From contig CM067086.1 in NCBI GenBank assembly GCA_034008185.1, forward strand, positions 64,970,985 through 65,034,984: a stretch of 64,000 nucleotides of DNA, read 5' to 3'. This document shows, piece after piece, positions 63,058 through 64,000 of this stretch. This stretch comes from Gorsachius magnificus. Taxonomy: Eukaryota > Chordata > Aves > Pelecaniformes > Ardeidae. A model generated the notes under the pieces. It saw nothing but the letters and a program-made list of their open reading frames with translations, did not search any database and was not told where the DNA came from. The number at the start of each line of letters is the position of its first letter. Within the stretch, counting starts at the first letter, position 1. The position numbers and the translations under genes were made by a program.

Positions 63058-64000
63058 GTATTTTAAAATCTCATTTTTCTGGTGAATTGTATCACCTGGA
63101 ACTGCCATTTAGTCCCTGGAAAAGCTGCAGGACCCTCAGATCGGCGTGTCGCTGCGTGGAGAAGGGAGAGGAGAAAGGCAGCCATCCTTAATTTGGCTGA
63201 AGAGCAGCTGGTTTTCTTCTTAGTATAATGAGCTCCTCCAGCAAGCTCTTATGCTTCGAGTCAAGGAGGGTGAAGCACACTTAGCACGGCTCAGAAGTGA
63301 CACATCAGCCATTTGCATCAAATGCTTCAAACTCGGAGGGCTGATTTGTTTGTTCTCTCCAATATTAAAGACTAATTTTGCTTTAGACTAAGAGCCTTTT
63401 CCAGTGCAGCCATCCCTCGGGAGGGAGCCGTGGCAACACCAGAGTATTCAATTAGTTGTCTGCTCTACATTACTTGGGGAAAGGAGTGCGTTCACGTGGA
63501 CAGAACGTGGATTTTCAAAGTCCTGTCTGGAAGGGTTTTGCCCTCTGCTTTATAATACCAGTAGTAACTTCAGCTTTGCACAAAGCTTTCTCACCTTAGC
63601 AAAGCCACTCACTCCCCTACTTTTTCAGCCTTCATCTTTACTGGTATTTTACCACCTGCTGCTTCCTTTTTTTTTGTTTGTATCTTACCACAGACAGAAA
63701 CAAGAAAGCAGAAAGCGATTACCATTAAGCTGCCGTATTACATATTTAGCCGCTACCTCCTCTTCAACAGCTTCTCCCACTCGCCAGCACCTGGAAAGCA
63801 GCATTCATTTCAGCAGAAAAGATTTTTCCTGCTTTTTTTTAAAGAAAACCTAAAACCTTGAGGCATTAGTTGGTGTATAAAACCCAGAAAAACATCTATC
63901 AGAAAAGTTAAAAAAAATTTTGGACAGTTTTTCTGGCTCTTTAGAGTCAGGGTTTTGATTGTTGCAGAATTTCCTAGGTCCAGGATGGAAATCCTGCTCA

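Larger units (their letters stand above)
48621..64000. other. Intergenic region downstream of CCDC198
   Basis: About 15 kb without a supported gene. It contains a CR1 fragment (58979-59350), an (AAAT)n microsatellite (63029-63057), and AT-rich, homeobox-site-like sequence at about 50,160-50,600. In human the next gene on this side is NAA30, facing CCDC198; nothing recognisable as its coding sequence is here, though a very long 3' UTR cannot be excluded. Confidence 0.6.

Noticed and set aside
1..64000. A bacterial-style accessory or defence system, CRISPR array, tRNA or rRNA gene
   Set aside because: The window is vertebrate nuclear DNA; by eye I found no tRNA B-box, rRNA, regularly spaced repeats or dense coding.

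Overview
This window looks like a piece of a bird nuclear chromosome. The evidence is CR1 LINE fragments with the avian-type 3' end (…ATTCTATGATTCTATGAT), large introns with GT/AG junctions, little tandem DNA and no sign of operons. Two protein-coding genes can be reconstructed exon by exon, both on the + strand. They are SLC35F4, whose 3' part fills the first 27.7 kb, and CCDC198 (C14orf105, also called FAME), at 36.9-48.6 kb. They sit head-to-tail, as their human orthologues do on 14q22-q23, which supports orthology rather than paralogy. Species was not determined; the bird assignment rests on the repeats.

Layout. (1) 1-27,689: SLC35F4. Seven exons (3037-3225, 7092-7389, 15077-15296, 22031-22156, 23684-23876, 26179-26268, 27243-27484) join in one frame into 452 codons plus a stop; the start codon lies upstream of the window. 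The introns hold CR1 tails, an ancient inverted repeat, a small CpG-dense block and AT-rich stretches that resemble conserved non-coding sequence. (2) 27,690-36,877: a spacer of about 9 kb rich in CR1, including one CR1 inserted into another and a 1-kb reverse-transcriptase fragment. (3) 36,878-48,120: CCDC198. Six exons (36878-37094, 40161-40237, 44285-44371, 45044-45142, 45521-45686, 47888-48120) give 292 codons, close to the roughly 296 of the human protein. Exons 2-4 are short or divergent and were found from splice phase plus family similarity. (4) 48,121-64,000: the CCDC198 3' UTR, then about 15 kb in which I see no convincing gene, only one CR1 tail and simple repeats.

The two genes are not known to act together. 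SLC35F4 is an orphan multi-pass membrane transporter of the drug/metabolite transporter superfamily. CCDC198 is a small, probably N-myristoylated coiled-coil protein linked to kidney and energy balance. I found no phage, CRISPR, toxin or other accessory system, and nothing that I would call a new biological system. The most interesting non-coding signal is a triplicated HNF1-like site in CCDC198 intron 1.
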